64,000 nucleotides of DNA. Origin: CAWDBV01 sp963800705 (GTDB taxonomy: Bacteria; Actinomycetota; Thermoleophilia; Solirubrobacterales; 70-9). The notes beneath the pieces are model-generated. The model searched no databases, had not been told where the DNA came from, and saw only the letters and a list, made by a program, of their open reading frames with translations. How positions within the stretch are numbered: position 1 is the stretch's first letter; every line of letters begins with the position of its first letter. The position numbers and the translations under genes are program-made. Shown here one piece after another: positions 36,887 through 45,080 of the stretch. The stretch covers positions 682,001 to 746,000 of the forward strand of contig CAWDBV010000005.1 of the NCBI GenBank assembly GCA_963800705.1. The letters run 5' to 3'.

Positions 36887-38311
36887 GCACCGCGATCAGT
36901 CGTCGGCTCGGGCCCGAACGGGCTCGCCTGCGCGGCGGAGCTGGCGCGGAAAGGTGTCGAGGTCACCGTCCTCGAGGCCGAGGAGACGATCGGCGGCGGG
37001 ACCCGAAGCGCCGAGCTCACCGAGCCTGGCCTCGTTCACGACGTCTGCTCGGCGGTGCATCCGATGGCGATCGGGTCTCCGTTTCTGCGCTCGCTCGAGC
37101 TCGAGCGCCACGGCCTCGAGTGGGCCTATCCCGAGGTCGACCTCGCCCATCCCTTCGACGACGGCAGCGCCGCGGTCATGCTGCGCTCGGTCGAGGAGAC
37201 CGCCCGCGGGCTCGGCGAGGACGGCGCCGCCTGGACGAAGCTGTTCGGGTCGCGCGCAAAGGGCTTCGACGATCTCTTCGGTGACGACCTCGTGCGGCCG
37301 ATGGCGCACCTGCCCAGCCACCCGCTGCGGCTGATCCACTTCGGCCTCCCGACCCTGGCTCCGGCGGCGACGCTCGCGAAGCGCTTCTCTCCGAGGCGGC
37401 ACGGGCGCTGTGGGGCGGGCGTCGCCGCCCACGCCTTCAGCCCGCTGACCGGGCCGATGAGCTCCGCGGTCGGCTTCGCGCTCGTGCTCGGCTGCCACAC
37501 CTGGGGCTGGGGCGTCGCCCGCGGCGGCTCGCAGAAGATCGCCGACGCGCTCGCCGCGGTGATCCGCGAGCACGGCGGCAAGATCGAGACCGGGGCGCGG
37601 GTCGCCTCGCTGGCGGCGCTCCCCGACTCGGACGTGGTGGTGCTCGACCTCGCCCCAGCCGCGGTCGTCGATCTTGCCGGCGAGCGGATGCCGAGCCGGG
37701 TGGCCCGCGCCTACCGACGCTACCGCCGCGGCCCGGGCGCGTTCAAGGTCGACCTGGCGGTCGAGGGCGGCGTGCCCTGGGCGAACGAGGCCTGCGCCAA
37801 GGCGGGAACCGTGCACGCGATCGGCTCGCTCGACGAGCTCGTCGCCGCCGAGCGCGATATCAACGGGGGGCGAATGCCGGAGCGGCCCCTGGTGCTGGTG
37901 GGCCAGCAGTACCTGGCCGACCCCTCGCGCTCGAAGGGAGACCTGCACCCCATCTGGGCCTACGCCCACGTGCCCTCCGGCTGGGAGGGCGCCGGCGACA
38001 GGGGCGGTGAGAACGTCGTGCTCGACCAGATAGAGCGCTTCGCCCCCGGCCTCCGCGAGCGGATCGTCGCCACCGCGACCCGCTCCCCCGCCGAGCTCCA
38101 GGCGCAGAACGCCAACTACGTCGGCGGCGACATCATCACCGGCGCCAACACGCCGCGCCAGATCACGGTGCGGCCGCGGGCGACCCTCTCCCCCTACAGC
38201 ACCGGGATCCCGGGGGTCTACATCTGCTCCGCGGCGACCCCGCCGGGCCCTGGCGCACACGGGATGTGCGGCTTCAACGCCGCCCGCGCGGCCTTGCACG
38301 AGATCGCCTAG
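36883..38311 (+). CDS. FAD-dependent phytoene-desaturase-like oxidoreductase, one frameshift
   Basis: ~475-residue NAD(P)/FAD-binding amine-oxidase/phytoene-dehydrogenase superfamily protein. After removing one extra A at ~36898, the N-terminus reads STAIVVGSGPNGLACAAELA with the GxGxxG motif and the FAD ribose acid in VLEAEETIGGG. Later blocks include PGLVHDVCSAVHPMAIGSPF and the C-terminal FAD segment GVYICSAATPPGPGAHGMCGFNAARAAL, which is highly typical. The TTG start at 36883 overlaps the DUF3556 stop. Substrate unknown; a hydrophobic polyene or lipid is likely, given the membrane partner. Confidence 0.85.
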
Positions 38312-38332
38312 GGGCGTAATGTTTTCGAGGCA

Positions 38333-40378
38333 ATGAGGAGAGCAGGGATCAGCTTTGCGGCAGTGGTCCTGGCGGCACTCGCCGTGGCGGCGAGCGCGAG
38401 CGCCAACACGATCACGGTCACTTCGCTCCTCGACGACGGCACCAACTGCACGCTGCGCGAGGCGGTTGGCAGCGCCAACACCGACTCCGCGGTCGGGACC
38501 TGCACAGCCGGCAGCGGCGATGACAGGATCGAGTTCTCCAACTCGCTTTCGCTTCCCGGCACGATCACCCTCACCGGCGGCGAGCTGACGCTCGGCGCCG
38601 GCATGGGTTCGACCGACATCCTGGGACCGGGCGTCTCGCAGCTCTCGGTATCGGGGAACGACGACTCGAGGGTGTTCGTCGTCAACGGCGGTCAGACCGC
38701 GGCGGTCTCCGGCATGACGATCAGGGACGGCGAGAACACCGGATTCGGGGCCTCCGGCGGCGGCATCTTGAACGCCGGCACGCTGACCCTTGACCGGGTC
38801 AACGTCGCCGAAAACAACGTGATCGCAAACCACACCGCCGTCGGCATGGGCACCCTCGCGATCGGAACCGGTGGCGGCATCGCGAACTTCGGCACGCTCG
38901 CGATCGACCACAGCTCGATCCAGAACAACGCCGTCACCGGCACCGCGAACGGTGCAGCCGGCTTCACGGCCAGTGCGCAGGCGTACGGCGGCGGCATATA
39001 CAGCGACACCGGCAGCACCCTGACCATGCTCCGGAGCACGGTCAGCGCCAACCTCGCCGGCGCGACTGCCATCAACGCAACCACGAATCAGAATTTCGCC
39101 GCCGGCGGCGGCCTCTCCGCGGTCCTCACCGCATCGGCGATCATCCGCGTGAGCACGATCGCCGACAACTCGGTCACCGGGATTCCGATTGCGGCGCAAG
39201 CATTCGGCGGCGGCGTCCACGGCGACAGCGCCACCACGCTGACCAGCGACACGATCACCGGCAACTCCAATCTGACGGGAGGTGGGTCGAACGTGTACGG
39301 CGACGCCTCGCTCGAGAACACGATCATCGCCAACGGCTCCGTCGGGGACAACTGCGCCGGCACGACGTCCAGCGGCCACAACCTCTCCGACGACGCGAGC
39401 TGCAACCTGGGCGGAACCGGCGACCAGCCGAGCACCGATCCGAACCTGCTCGGGCTCGGAGACTACGGCGGCCCGACCCGGACCAATCCGCCCGAGCCGC
39501 CGACGATGATGACGCCGACCACGGTGATCGACAAGGGCGTCGCCGCCGGCAAGATCGAGGACCAGCGCGGGCTGGACGGGACCGTGGACTTCACGAACGT
39601 CCCGCCCGCCACCGGCGGCGACAACACCGACATCGGTGCGGTCGAGATCCAGGGCGCGATCCCGACCGGCACGACGCCAGCCTCGCCCAATGACGATGAC
39701 ACACCTTTGGTGTTCGGCGCCGCCGAACCGGGCTCGCTTGTGGCGATGCGGACCGGCTCGAACTGCACCGGGACCCTCGTCTTCCAAACGAACGAGACCG
39801 TGTTCGTGTCTCCCGGGTTCCCGGGCGCCGGCCCTCCCAGCCTCATTCCGGCGCTGGCGCCCGACAGCCTCACCACCTATTCCGCGGACCTCCAGTACGG
39901 GACAGCTCAGTCGGAGTGCTCGCCGACGTCGGTCAGCTACATCCGCCGTCCCCAGGCTCCGCTGCTCAACGCCACGGTCCCGGGTTCCGGGTCGAACAAC
40001 AACAGTCCGCTGGTCAAAGGCACGACGACGAGCGCCGGCCAAGTGACGCTCTACACCGACGCCGCCTGCATGGGCGCCTCGGTCGGCGGAGGCCCGAGCG
40101 CGACGCTCGCCGCAGCGGGCATCCCGCTCACCACGCCGGTCCCCGACAACTCGACCACCACCTTCTACGCGAAGCTGGAGGGCACGAACGCAACCTCTTC
40201 CTGCTCGGCGACCGGCCTGACCTACGCCGAGGTCACCCCGGCGCCTCCCTCGCCGCCGGCGTCCCCGCCGAGCACGACGACCCCGCCGTCGAACTCCACC
40301 GTCGTCACCACGACCAAGAAGTGCAAGAAGGGCCGCAAGCTGAAGCGCGGCAAGTGCGTGAAGAAAAAGAAGAAGTAG
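38333..40378 (+). CDS. Secreted CSLREA/beta-helix protein with Ig-like modules, tandem copy 1
   Basis: 681-residue exported protein with a signal peptide (1-23, ending ASA), CTLREAVGSAN (CSLREA domain), a parallel beta-helix to ~residue 330 with repeated LTSDTITGNSN-type rungs, and a choice-of-anchor Q end (TVIDKGVAAGKIEDQRGL, DIGAVEIQ). Two Ig-like modules follow, the second reading GSNNNSPLVKGTTTSAGQVT, then a Pro/Thr linker and CKKGRKLKRGKCVKKKKK. TAATGT lies 10 nt before the ATG. It heads a three-gene tandem array and its C-terminal third is much closer to copy 3 than to copy 2. A surface or matrix role is inferred. Confidence 0.82.
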   Translation: MRRAGISFAAVVLAALAVAASASANTITVTSLLDDGTNCTLREAVGSANTDSAVGTCTAGSGDDRIEFSNSLSLPGTITLTGGELTLGAGMGSTDILGPGVSQLSVSGNDDSRVFVVNGGQTAAVSGMTIRDGENTGFGASGGGILNAGTLTLDRVNVAENNVIANHTAVGMGTLAIGTGGGIANFGTLAIDHSSIQNNAVTGTANGAAGFTASAQAYGGGIYSDTGSTLTMLRSTVSANLAGATAINATTNQNFAAGGGLSAVLTASAIIRVSTIADNSVTGIPIAAQAFGGGVHGDSATTLTSDTITGNSNLTGGGSNVYGDASLENTIIANGSVGDNCAGTTSSGHNLSDDASCNLGGTGDQPSTDPNLLGLGDYGGPTRTNPPEPPTMMTPTTVIDKGVAAGKIEDQRGLDGTVDFTNVPPATGGDNTDIGAVEIQGAIPTGTTPASPNDDDTPLVFGAAEPGSLVAMRTGSNCTGTLVFQTNETVFVSPGFPGAGPPSLIPALAPDSLTTYSADLQYGTAQSECSPTSVSYIRRPQAPLLNATVPGSGSNNNSPLVKGTTTSAGQVTLYTDAACMGASVGGGPSATLAAAGIPLTTPVPDNSTTTFYAKLEGTNATSSCSATGLTYAEVTPAPPSPPASPPSTTTPPSNSTVVTTTKKCKKGRKLKRGKCVKKKKK

Positions 40379-40411
40379 GCCCGTGAGGCGGGGTGTAGTG
40401 TCAGCGGCCGC

Positions 40412-42463
40412 ATGAAGCGAGCAGGCCTTGGCATAGCGGTTGCGATCCTGTCCGCGCTGGTCCTCGCCGCGAGCGCGAGCGCCGCCACGATCACGGTCAG
40501 CTCGAACCTCGACGACGGCACCGGCTGCACGCTTCGCGAGGCGATCGAGTCGGCGAATGACGAGATGCCCGTCGGCGGCTGCACGGCGGGAAGCGGCGGC
40601 GACACGATCCAGTTCGCGAGCAGCGTCACCGGCGAGATCGTGCTCGGCGCGTCCGGGCCTCTGGTGATCGACGGCATGGGCAGCCTCGAGATCCAGGGTC
40701 CCGGAGTCTCGACGCTCGCCATTGACGGCAACGGTGCCACCGGCGTCTTCGAGGTCGACGACGACGAGGACGCGGCGATCACGGGGCTGACGATCAAGGA
40801 AGGCCTCGCCGGGCAGGGCGGCGGCATCTATAACGAGGGCGACCTGACGCTCGAGCGGGTCACGGTCACCGACAACTCAGCGGTCGGTCAGGACCTGACG
40901 GTGGGTCCGACGACGTTCGCCGTCGTCCAGGGCGGCGGCGTCTTCAACGCTACCGGCAGCAGCCTGACCGTGGCCGAGAGCACGATCTCCGACAACCTCG
41001 TGCAGGTGACCGCAGCCAATGGAACCGTGTTCAACACTGCGATCGGGCAGGGCGGCGGCATCTTTGCCGGCTCCGGCTCAGCACTGTCGGTCAGGCGGAG
41101 CACGATCGAAGGCAACTCGGTGACAGCGAGCGCGACGGGCACAGGTGCTTCGGATTCAGCACACGGCGCCGGCGTGTACGCGCTCACGACCACTGGGTCG
41201 ACGATCTCGCTGAGCACGATCCACGGCAACGCCGGATCGACGGTCAGCTTCCCCGGAGGGGCGAGCGGTGGGGGCGTATTCGGGGACTCAGGGCTCAGCC
41301 TGACCAGCGACACCGTCACCGGCAACCTCTCACTCGGTCCCGGCTCGAACCTGTTCAGCAGCACGACGATGCCGGGGATGACGATCCAGAACACGATCGT
41401 CGCCGACCCGGAGCCCACTTCCACCAACTGCAATTCCCAGATCGACTCGCTCGGCCACAACGTCACGGCCCACACGGTCGCCGATGCCAGCTGCGACTAC
41501 ACCCCGGCGAGCGGCGACATCCAGCTGGTCGGCCCAGCGCCCCTGCTCGCGCTCGGTGACTACGGCGGACCGACCCAGACGCGCCCGCCGGCGCCGCCGA
41601 CGCTGCTCACCGACCCGACCGCGATCGACAAGGGCGTCGCGGCCTCGCAGGCGACCGACCAGCGGGGGCTGACGCGCACCGTGCAGTTCAATGTCACCGA
41701 TGGGGTTGGCGGCGACGGGACCGACATCGGCGCGGTCGAGATCCAGGCCGCACAGCCGCTCGCCACCAATCCCGCATCGCCGGGCCACCTCGAGCAGGCG
41801 CTCATCACCGGCAGCGGCGACCTCGCCGCATTCGTGCGCGCGTACGCCAACGCGGACTGCAGCGCCCCGCACTTCAACGAGAATTTGGCGTCCGTCTTCG
41901 CCTCCCCCGGATTCCTCGCCCCGCCGACGCTCCCCGACAGCCTCAACATGTACAGCGCCAGGACCGTCCACGGCGCGGCGCTGTCGAGCTGCTCGACGAC
42001 GCCGCTCACCTACATCCGCCGACCGGACGCTCCGACGCTTGACTCGGTCAGTCCGCCGTCGGGCTCGAACGACAACACCCCGACCTTCTTCGGCACCGCG
42101 CCGGCGGGGACGATGGTCAACATCTACACCGAGCCCGAGGCGCTCGGCGGCTGCCTCGGGACGCCGGCGGGGTCGGGGACGGAGGCGGAGTTCTCGGGCA
42201 CCGGAATCGAGATCAGCACACCGATTCCCGATAACTCGAGCACCCGCTTCTACGCCGAGGTGGTCGGGACCCACGCGTCATCGCTCTGCTCGGGCGCCCT
42301 CACCTACGACGAGGTGACGCCGCCTTCTCCGCCGGGACCGACGACGCCCGCGAGCACGACGCCGCCGGCAACGACCACAGTCACCACGACGACTAAGAAG
42401 AAGTGCAAGAAGGGCCGCAAGCTGAAGCGCGGCAAGTGCGTGAAGAAGAAAAGGAAGAAGTAA
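40412..42463 (+). CDS. Secreted CSLREA/beta-helix protein with Ig-like modules, tandem copy 2
   Basis: 683-residue paralogue with the same order: signal ending ASA, CTLREAIESAN, beta-helix (GGGIYNEGDLTLERVTVTDN, LTSDTVTGNLS), anchor-Q end (AIDKGVAASQATDQRGL, DIGAVEIQ), two Ig-like modules (second: GSNDNTPTFFGTAPAGTMVN) and the tail CKKGRKLKRGKCVKKKRKK. It is more divergent than copies 1 and 3 are from one another, notably in SLGHNVTAHTVADASCDYTP where they share LGGTGDQPST. TAGTGT lies 10 nt before the ATG, and the 33-bp spacer leaves room for its own promoter. Confidence 0.82.
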   Translation: MKRAGLGIAVAILSALVLAASASAATITVSSNLDDGTGCTLREAIESANDEMPVGGCTAGSGGDTIQFASSVTGEIVLGASGPLVIDGMGSLEIQGPGVSTLAIDGNGATGVFEVDDDEDAAITGLTIKEGLAGQGGGIYNEGDLTLERVTVTDNSAVGQDLTVGPTTFAVVQGGGVFNATGSSLTVAESTISDNLVQVTAANGTVFNTAIGQGGGIFAGSGSALSVRRSTIEGNSVTASATGTGASDSAHGAGVYALTTTGSTISLSTIHGNAGSTVSFPGGASGGGVFGDSGLSLTSDTVTGNLSLGPGSNLFSSTTMPGMTIQNTIVADPEPTSTNCNSQIDSLGHNVTAHTVADASCDYTPASGDIQLVGPAPLLALGDYGGPTQTRPPAPPTLLTDPTAIDKGVAASQATDQRGLTRTVQFNVTDGVGGDGTDIGAVEIQAAQPLATNPASPGHLEQALITGSGDLAAFVRAYANADCSAPHFNENLASVFASPGFLAPPTLPDSLNMYSARTVHGAALSSCSTTPLTYIRRPDAPTLDSVSPPSGSNDNTPTFFGTAPAGTMVNIYTEPEALGGCLGTPAGSGTEAEFSGTGIEISTPIPDNSSTRFYAEVVGTHASSLCSGALTYDEVTPPSPPGPTTPASTTPPATTTVTTTTKKKCKKGRKLKRGKCVKKKRKK

Positions 42464-42482
42464 GCCGCCGCCCGATTGGGTG

Positions 42483-42488
42483 TATCGT
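42483..42488 (+). promoter_or_regulatory. -10 element (TATCGT) for tandem copy 3
   Basis: TATCGT ends 7 nt before the ATG at 42496 in a 32-bp spacer that holds no ribosome-binding site, suggesting a separate leaderless transcript for this copy. Confidence 0.35.
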
Positions 42489-42495
42489 CCCTTCG

Positions 42496-44526
42496 ATGAG
42501 GCGAGTTGGGATCGCCACAGGGGTTGCGGTACTGGCGTCACTGGGCCTGGCGGCGAGCGCCAATGCGGCGACGATCACGGTCGATTCGCTCGCCGACGAC
42601 GGCACGAATTGCACGCTGCGCGAGGCGATCGACAGCGCCAACGCGAACTCGGACCAGGGTGGATGCAGCGGCGCCGGCGCTTATGGCGACGACACGATCC
42701 AGTTCTCGAACTCGCTCACCCTTCCGGGAACGATCACGCTCACCGGCGGACAGCTGTCCGTGATCAGCGGCTTTGGATCGGTGGACATCGTGGGGCCCGG
42801 CGTCTCACAGCTCACGGTCTCCGGCAACAACAGCTCGAGGGTCTTCCAGGTCAACAGCGGCGCGGTCGCGGCGATCTCCGGCGCGAAGATCACGGGCGGT
42901 AGTACAACCGGCACCATGGCCGCAGGTGCCGGCATCCGCAACCTCGGCACGTTGAGCCTCAACCGGGTCAGCGTCACCCAGAACAACGCGGCCGCCAGCG
43001 ACACCATGAACGTATCGAACAGGGACGCGTTCGCGGGCGGGGCCGGCATCCACAGCACCGGCACGTTGGGCATCGAGTTCAGCTCGATCGCGAACAACCA
43101 AGCAATCGCAATCGCGGCCTCGACCGCGACGCTCGACGCCAGCGCCGCAGCGGTCGGCGGCGGCATCTGGGCTCAGCTCGGCACCGTGAGCGTCTTCAGG
43201 AGCACGATCGAGGCCAACAGCGTTTCGGCAAGCGCAATTGGGCCGGGCATCAATTTCGATAGCGCCAGCGGCGGGGCCCTCTACACACCGGGCGTCGCGG
43301 CGAACATCAAGCTGAGCACGATCTCCGACAACGACGCCGCCGCGTCTGCGATCCCGCTGAATGGCAGAGCCGGCGGAGTCACCGGCGATGCCAACACAAA
43401 CCTGACCAGCGACACGATCACCGGCAACTCGCACTCGAGCAGCGCTCCCGGCGCGAGCGTCTTCGGCGTTTCCAACGTCAACCTCGAGAACACGATCGTC
43501 GACAACACCTCCGCCGTGTTGAACTGCGCCAACACGGTGTCGGCCGGACACAACCTCGCCGATGACGCGAGCTGCAACCTGGGCGGGACCGGCGACCAGC
43601 CGAGCACCGAGCCGAACCTGCTCGGACTCGGCGACTACGGCGGCCCAACCCGGACCAATCCGCCCGAGCCGCCGTCGATGGCCACACCCACCACCGTGAT
43701 CGACAAGGGCGTCGCGGCGTCTCAGGCCACCGACCAGCGCGCCCTCCAGCGGACCTGGGAGTTCGATGTCGCAAACCCGGCAAGCGGCGACGGCACCGAC
43801 ATCGGCGCAGTCGAGATCCAGGGACCCAGCTTCACCGGTATCAGCCCGCCCTCGCCGGGAGACGACGCCTCTCCCGAGATCACAGGCCGCTCGGAGCCGG
43901 GGAGCATGGTGCAGCTCTACAGCGGCTTCGGCTGCGGGTTCGCCGCCGGTCCGGCAACGGGCGCAGCGGGCTTCGCCGCCCCCGGCATCACGGTCGGCCC
44001 GTTTGCCGCGGACAGCTACAACGCATTCCAGGCAAAGACGCAATACGGGAACGCGTTCTCGATCTGCGCCGCGCCGTTGGCCGAATACATCCGCCGCCCG
44101 ACTGCGCCGGTGCTCACCAGTACCGACCCGCCCTCTGGATCGGACAACAACAGCCCGCTGATCAAGGGCACGACGACCACGGCGGGCCTGGTGACGCTCT
44201 ACACCGACGCCGCTTGCACGGGCTCCTCGGTCGGTGGAGGCCCGAGCGCCACGCTCGCCGGAGCGGGCATCCCGCTGACCACGCCGGTCCCCGACAACTC
44301 GACCACCACCTTCTACGCGAAGCTCGAGGGCACCAACGCGAACTCGTCCTGCTCGGCGACCGGCCTCACCTACAACGAGGTGACGCCGCCGCCCACGACG
44401 ACGCCGCCCACCTCAGGCCCACCCGCCCCCGCCAGCGCACCGAACCTGCTGGGCACCGGGCTCAAGAAGTGCAAGAAGGGCCGCAAGCTGAAGCGCGGCC
44501 GCTGCGTCAAGAAGAAAAAGAAGTAG
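42496..44526 (+). CDS. Secreted CSLREA/beta-helix protein with Ig-like modules, tandem copy 3
   Basis: 676-residue paralogue: signal ending ANA, CTLREAIDSAN, beta-helix, anchor-Q end (TVIDKGVAASQATDQRAL, DIGAVEIQ), two Ig-like modules and the tail CKKGRKLKRGRCVKKKKK. The last module is nearly identical to that of copy 1 (GGGPSATLAGAGIPLTTPVP, PDNSTTTFYAKLEGTNA), as is the CNLGGTGDQPST...LLGLGDYGGPTRTNPPEPP stretch, which suggests recent duplication or gene conversion skipping copy 2. It is followed at 6 bp by a convergent SRPBCC gene. Confidence 0.82.
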   Translation: MRRVGIATGVAVLASLGLAASANAATITVDSLADDGTNCTLREAIDSANANSDQGGCSGAGAYGDDTIQFSNSLTLPGTITLTGGQLSVISGFGSVDIVGPGVSQLTVSGNNSSRVFQVNSGAVAAISGAKITGGSTTGTMAAGAGIRNLGTLSLNRVSVTQNNAAASDTMNVSNRDAFAGGAGIHSTGTLGIEFSSIANNQAIAIAASTATLDASAAAVGGGIWAQLGTVSVFRSTIEANSVSASAIGPGINFDSASGGALYTPGVAANIKLSTISDNDAAASAIPLNGRAGGVTGDANTNLTSDTITGNSHSSSAPGASVFGVSNVNLENTIVDNTSAVLNCANTVSAGHNLADDASCNLGGTGDQPSTEPNLLGLGDYGGPTRTNPPEPPSMATPTTVIDKGVAASQATDQRALQRTWEFDVANPASGDGTDIGAVEIQGPSFTGISPPSPGDDASPEITGRSEPGSMVQLYSGFGCGFAAGPATGAAGFAAPGITVGPFAADSYNAFQAKTQYGNAFSICAAPLAEYIRRPTAPVLTSTDPPSGSDNNSPLIKGTTTTAGLVTLYTDAACTGSSVGGGPSATLAGAGIPLTTPVPDNSTTTFYAKLEGTNANSSCSATGLTYNEVTPPPTTTPPTSGPPAPASAPNLLGTGLKKCKKGRKLKRGRCVKKKKK

Positions 44527-44532
44527 CCGCGC

Positions 44533-45075
44533 TCAGGCCGACTCGACCGCGGCCTTGAGCTTGCCCAGCATCTGCTCGGTGGCGTCCTTCATCCCCTTCT
44601 CGACCATCGAGTTCTGGTCCCACTCCCCGGATTCGATCGACTCGCTCTGCGAGTGGATCATCTTTTCGATCATCTTCTGAATCGGCCCCGCCAGCTTCGC
44701 GATCTGCGCCGCGGCCTCGGCCGGCATCGCCATCTTCGCGTAGTCGGTGTCGCTGGCCACCTCGACCTTTGTGCCGTCACCGTCCGCGCTCAACCGGTAG
44801 CTCGAGCTCTGATCGCCGCCGGCGTAGGTCGTGCGGGTCGCGAACTCGCGCGGCGGGTCGAAGGCGGTCACCTCCCAGTCGGTTTCGCGCGGCCCGTCGG
44901 GGGCCTGCATCGTCCCCTTGCTGCGGTAGCCGACCTTGAGCTCGGAGGCATCAGCCGGCATGGCGTCGGGGTCGACCCCCGCCCACTGCGTGACCTTGGC
45001 GCGGTCGGTGATCCACTCGAAGACCTTCTCGGGCGGAGCGCCGATTTCGATCGACGCCTCGGTCCTGATCCCCAC
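44533..45075 (-). CDS. SRPBCC-family (polyketide cyclase/START-like) protein
   Basis: 180-residue lipid- or ligand-binding fold. The entry RTEASIEIGAPPEKVFEWITD is the standard SRPBCC start, followed by FDPPREFATRTTYAGGDQSSSYRL and the long C-terminal helix (IQKMIEKMIHSQSESIESGEWD). The ligand is unknown. GTG at 45075, 6 bp after the stop of the large hydrolase gene, is the start that yields the canonical N-terminus, so both genes are probably co-transcribed. Confidence 0.8.
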   Translation of the reverse strand: MGIRTEASIEIGAPPEKVFEWITDRAKVTQWAGVDPDAMPADASELKVGYRSKGTMQAPDGPRETDWEVTAFDPPREFATRTTYAGGDQSSSYRLSADGDGTKVEVASDTDYAKMAMPAEAAAQIAKLAGPIQKMIEKMIHSQSESIESGEWDQNSMVEKGMKDATEQMLGKLKAAVESA

Positions 45076-45080
45076 TCTGT

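Noticed and set aside
36896..40042. A 1048-codon open frame on the minus strand.
   Set aside because: It lies antisense to the FAD oxidoreductase and first tandem beta-helix gene, is low-complexity Arg/Gly/Ala sequence with no domain, and is expected by chance at this GC content.
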